Origin: an uncultured Lachnospiraceae bacterium
GTDB taxonomy: Bacteria > Bacillota > Clostridia > Lachnospirales > Lachnospiraceae
Direction: 5' to 3'
NCBI GenBank assembly: GCA_945836565.1
Contig: CAMALN010000128.1
Coordinates: 1-5,484, forward strand
Length of the DNA stretch: 5,484 nucleotides
Below are positions 4,246 to 5,484 of this stretch, in pieces. The first letter of the stretch is position 1. Each line of letters opens with the position of its first letter. A program made the translations under genes and the position numbers. A model generated the notes under the pieces. It was not told the origin of the DNA. It searched no databases and saw only the letters and a list, made by a program, of their open reading frames with translations.

Positions 4246-5484
4246 GTGGCATACAGTGCGAAGAATATAGAAGTATTGAAGGGCTTAGAGCCTGTAAGGC
4301 TAAGACCTGGTATGTATATAGGAAATACCGGGAGGGCAGGCTTGAATCATCTTGTACAGGAGCTCATAGATAATGCGGTCGATGAGCATCTGGCGGGATT
4401 CTGCAAAAAAATATATATAAGTATAAATGAGGATGGCTCGGCTACAGTATCAGATGATGGACGAGGTGTGCCGGTTGACCTGCATCCTACAGAAGGGATA
4501 ACTGCAGAAAGAGTTGTATATACCGTACTTCATGCGGGTGGTAAATTTAATTCCTCTACCTATAAGATATCGGGAGGTCTTCATGGTGTTGGTTCGGCGG
4601 TAGTAAATGCACTTTCAAAGAAGCTTATAGTAGAGGTTAAGAGGGACGGATATCTATATACAGATACCTATGAGTGCGGAGAGCCTACGACTGAGCTTAT
4701 CGATGGGCTTTTACCGAAGACGAAGATAAAAGGCAAGGAGACGGGAACGACTGTAACACTGTATCCGGACGATACAATATTTGAGGTGACAAAGTTTAAG
4801 GCTTCTGCGATAAAGCAAAGGGCCAAGGAGACAGCGTACTTGAATCCTGAGCTAACTATAGTATTTCATAATAAGAGGGATGGTGAGGAGCCGATAAGCT
4901 TCCATCAGCCCGGTGGACTTACGGCCTTTGTAAAGGATATATCAGAAGGTCTGACATTTACTTCACCGGTTGTCAGCTTTTCGGGGGAAAGAGAGGGTAT
5001 AGCTTGTGATATAGCATTTCTTATGACCGAGGACGGAGAGGAAAATGTAATAGGCTTTACCAACAATATCACCAACCCTGAAGGCGGAACACACGTAGCA
5101 GGCTTTAAGGCTGCATTTACGAAGGTAATAAATAATTATGCCAGAAATGAGCTTGGACTGCTGAAGGAAAAGGATACTAATTTAAGCGGCCCTGATACAA
5201 GAGCCGGCATGCAGGCGATAGTTTCAGTCAAGCATCCGGACCCGCAGTTTGAGGGACAGACTAAGACCAAGCTTTCAAATACAGATGTAACCAAGGCGAT
5301 AGATGATATCGTGAAGGAGCAGCTTACCCTGTACTTTGACAGGAATTATCAGGTGCTTAAGGATATAGCTGACAGGGCTGTTATGCTTTCTAAGAAGAAG
5401 GCGTTGGAGAAGTCAAAGATAAATATCAATAAGTTCTCATTTGAGGGAAATGGAAAGCTTGCAAAGCAGGAAAGCAATGATGCC
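4246..5484 (+). CDS. parE: Type IIA topoisomerase B subunit (probably topoisomerase IV ParE), 3' end cut by the window
   Basis: ATPase subunit of the enzyme that decatenates or supercoils DNA together with ParC/GyrA. The window holds the first 413 codons, open to the edge. GHKL ATPase residues, in E. coli GyrB terms, are E39 (general base Glu42), N43 (Mg-binding Asn46), D70-R73-P76 in DDGRGVP (Asp73, Arg76, Pro79), K100 in GGKF (Lys103), Y106 and the lid GGLHGVG (110-116). The transducer follows, with QTKTK (338-342) supplying Q338 and K340 (Gln335, Lys337). The frame ends at FEGNGKLAKQESNDA, just short of the expected EGDSAGGSA TOPRIM motif. Against GyrB: the neighbours are not dnaA/recF, and phrases such as HLAGFC, SAVVNALS and IKHPDPQFEGQTKTKL recall the second (ParE-type) B subunit of Lachnospiraceae. 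That is memory rather than a search, so gyrB remains possible. The start is GTG with a strong ribosome site. Confidence 0.9.
   Translation, partial: MAYSAKNIEVLKGLEPVRLRPGMYIGNTGRAGLNHLVQELIDNAVDEHLAGFCKKIYISINEDGSATVSDDGRGVPVDLHPTEGITAERVVYTVLHAGGKFNSSTYKISGGLHGVGSAVVNALSKKLIVEVKRDGYLYTDTYECGEPTTELIDGLLPKTKIKGKETGTTVTLYPDDTIFEVTKFKASAIKQRAKETAYLNPELTIVFHNKRDGEEPISFHQPGGLTAFVKDISEGLTFTSPVVSFSGEREGIACDIAFLMTEDGEENVIGFTNNITNPEGGTHVAGFKAAFTKVINNYARNELGLLKEKDTNLSGPDTRAGMQAIVSVKHPDPQFEGQTKTKLSNTDVTKAIDDIVKEQLTLYFDRNYQVLKDIADRAVMLSKKKALEKSKININKFSFEGNGKLAKQESNDA

Noticed and set aside
4152..4373. Small plus-strand frame overlapping the topoisomerase start
   Set aside because: It is out of frame with the GyrB/ParE reading frame, begins upstream of the promoter candidate without a ribosome site and has no recognisable domain.

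Overview
The window looks like chromosomal DNA of a low-GC Gram-positive anaerobe, most likely a member of the Clostridia close to Lachnospiraceae. The reasons are strong AGGAGG-type ribosome sites, heavy use of ATA/AGA/AGG codons, zinc-ribbon membrane proteins with Q/P-rich linkers, and a GyrB/ParE N-terminus whose style I associate with that family. The taxonomic call is inference from composition and recalled protein style, not from a search. I see no RNA genes, insertion sequences, CRISPR arrays or phage genes.

Layout. At the far left (1-43, minus strand) is the start of a divergent gene cut by the window edge. A short AT-rich intergenic region with candidate promoters leads into a rightward gene string: acylphosphatase (181-447), a Rossmann/SAM-methyltransferase-like protein of unknown substrate (461-1261), and a four-helix membrane protein (1298-1834). 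After an 83-base gap with a good extended -10 promoter candidate come two tightly packed zinc-ribbon membrane proteins. The first (1918-2787) has a nine-unit Q/P/Y-rich tandem repeat linker and a membrane domain clearly paralogous to the preceding 178-residue protein. The second (2792-3451) follows after only 4 bases. A 15-bp perfect hairpin flanked by A and T runs (3461-3500) ends this unit and can also act on the opposite strand.

On the minus strand, convergent to that unit, is a third zinc-ribbon protein (3536-4087). It has a single membrane segment and an acidic C-terminal domain, presumably extracytoplasmic, that contains a loop matching the EF-hand calcium-binding consensus. Its divergent neighbour is the 5' part of a type IIA topoisomerase B subunit (4246 to the window end, probably parE). 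This covers the complete ATPase and transducer regions but stops just before the TOPRIM domain.

How the parts fit. The most notable theme is a cluster of membrane proteins. Three carry the same N-terminal CxxC-x10-CxxC knuckle (Cys 3, 6, 17, 20) on different membrane or exported modules, and a fourth shares the membrane module but lacks the knuckle. Such knuckles usually bind zinc and mediate protein contacts, so these may be partners or parallel sensors/scaffolds at the membrane. That role is inference; nothing in the sequence fixes the function. The acylphosphatase and topoisomerase are ordinary housekeeping genes.
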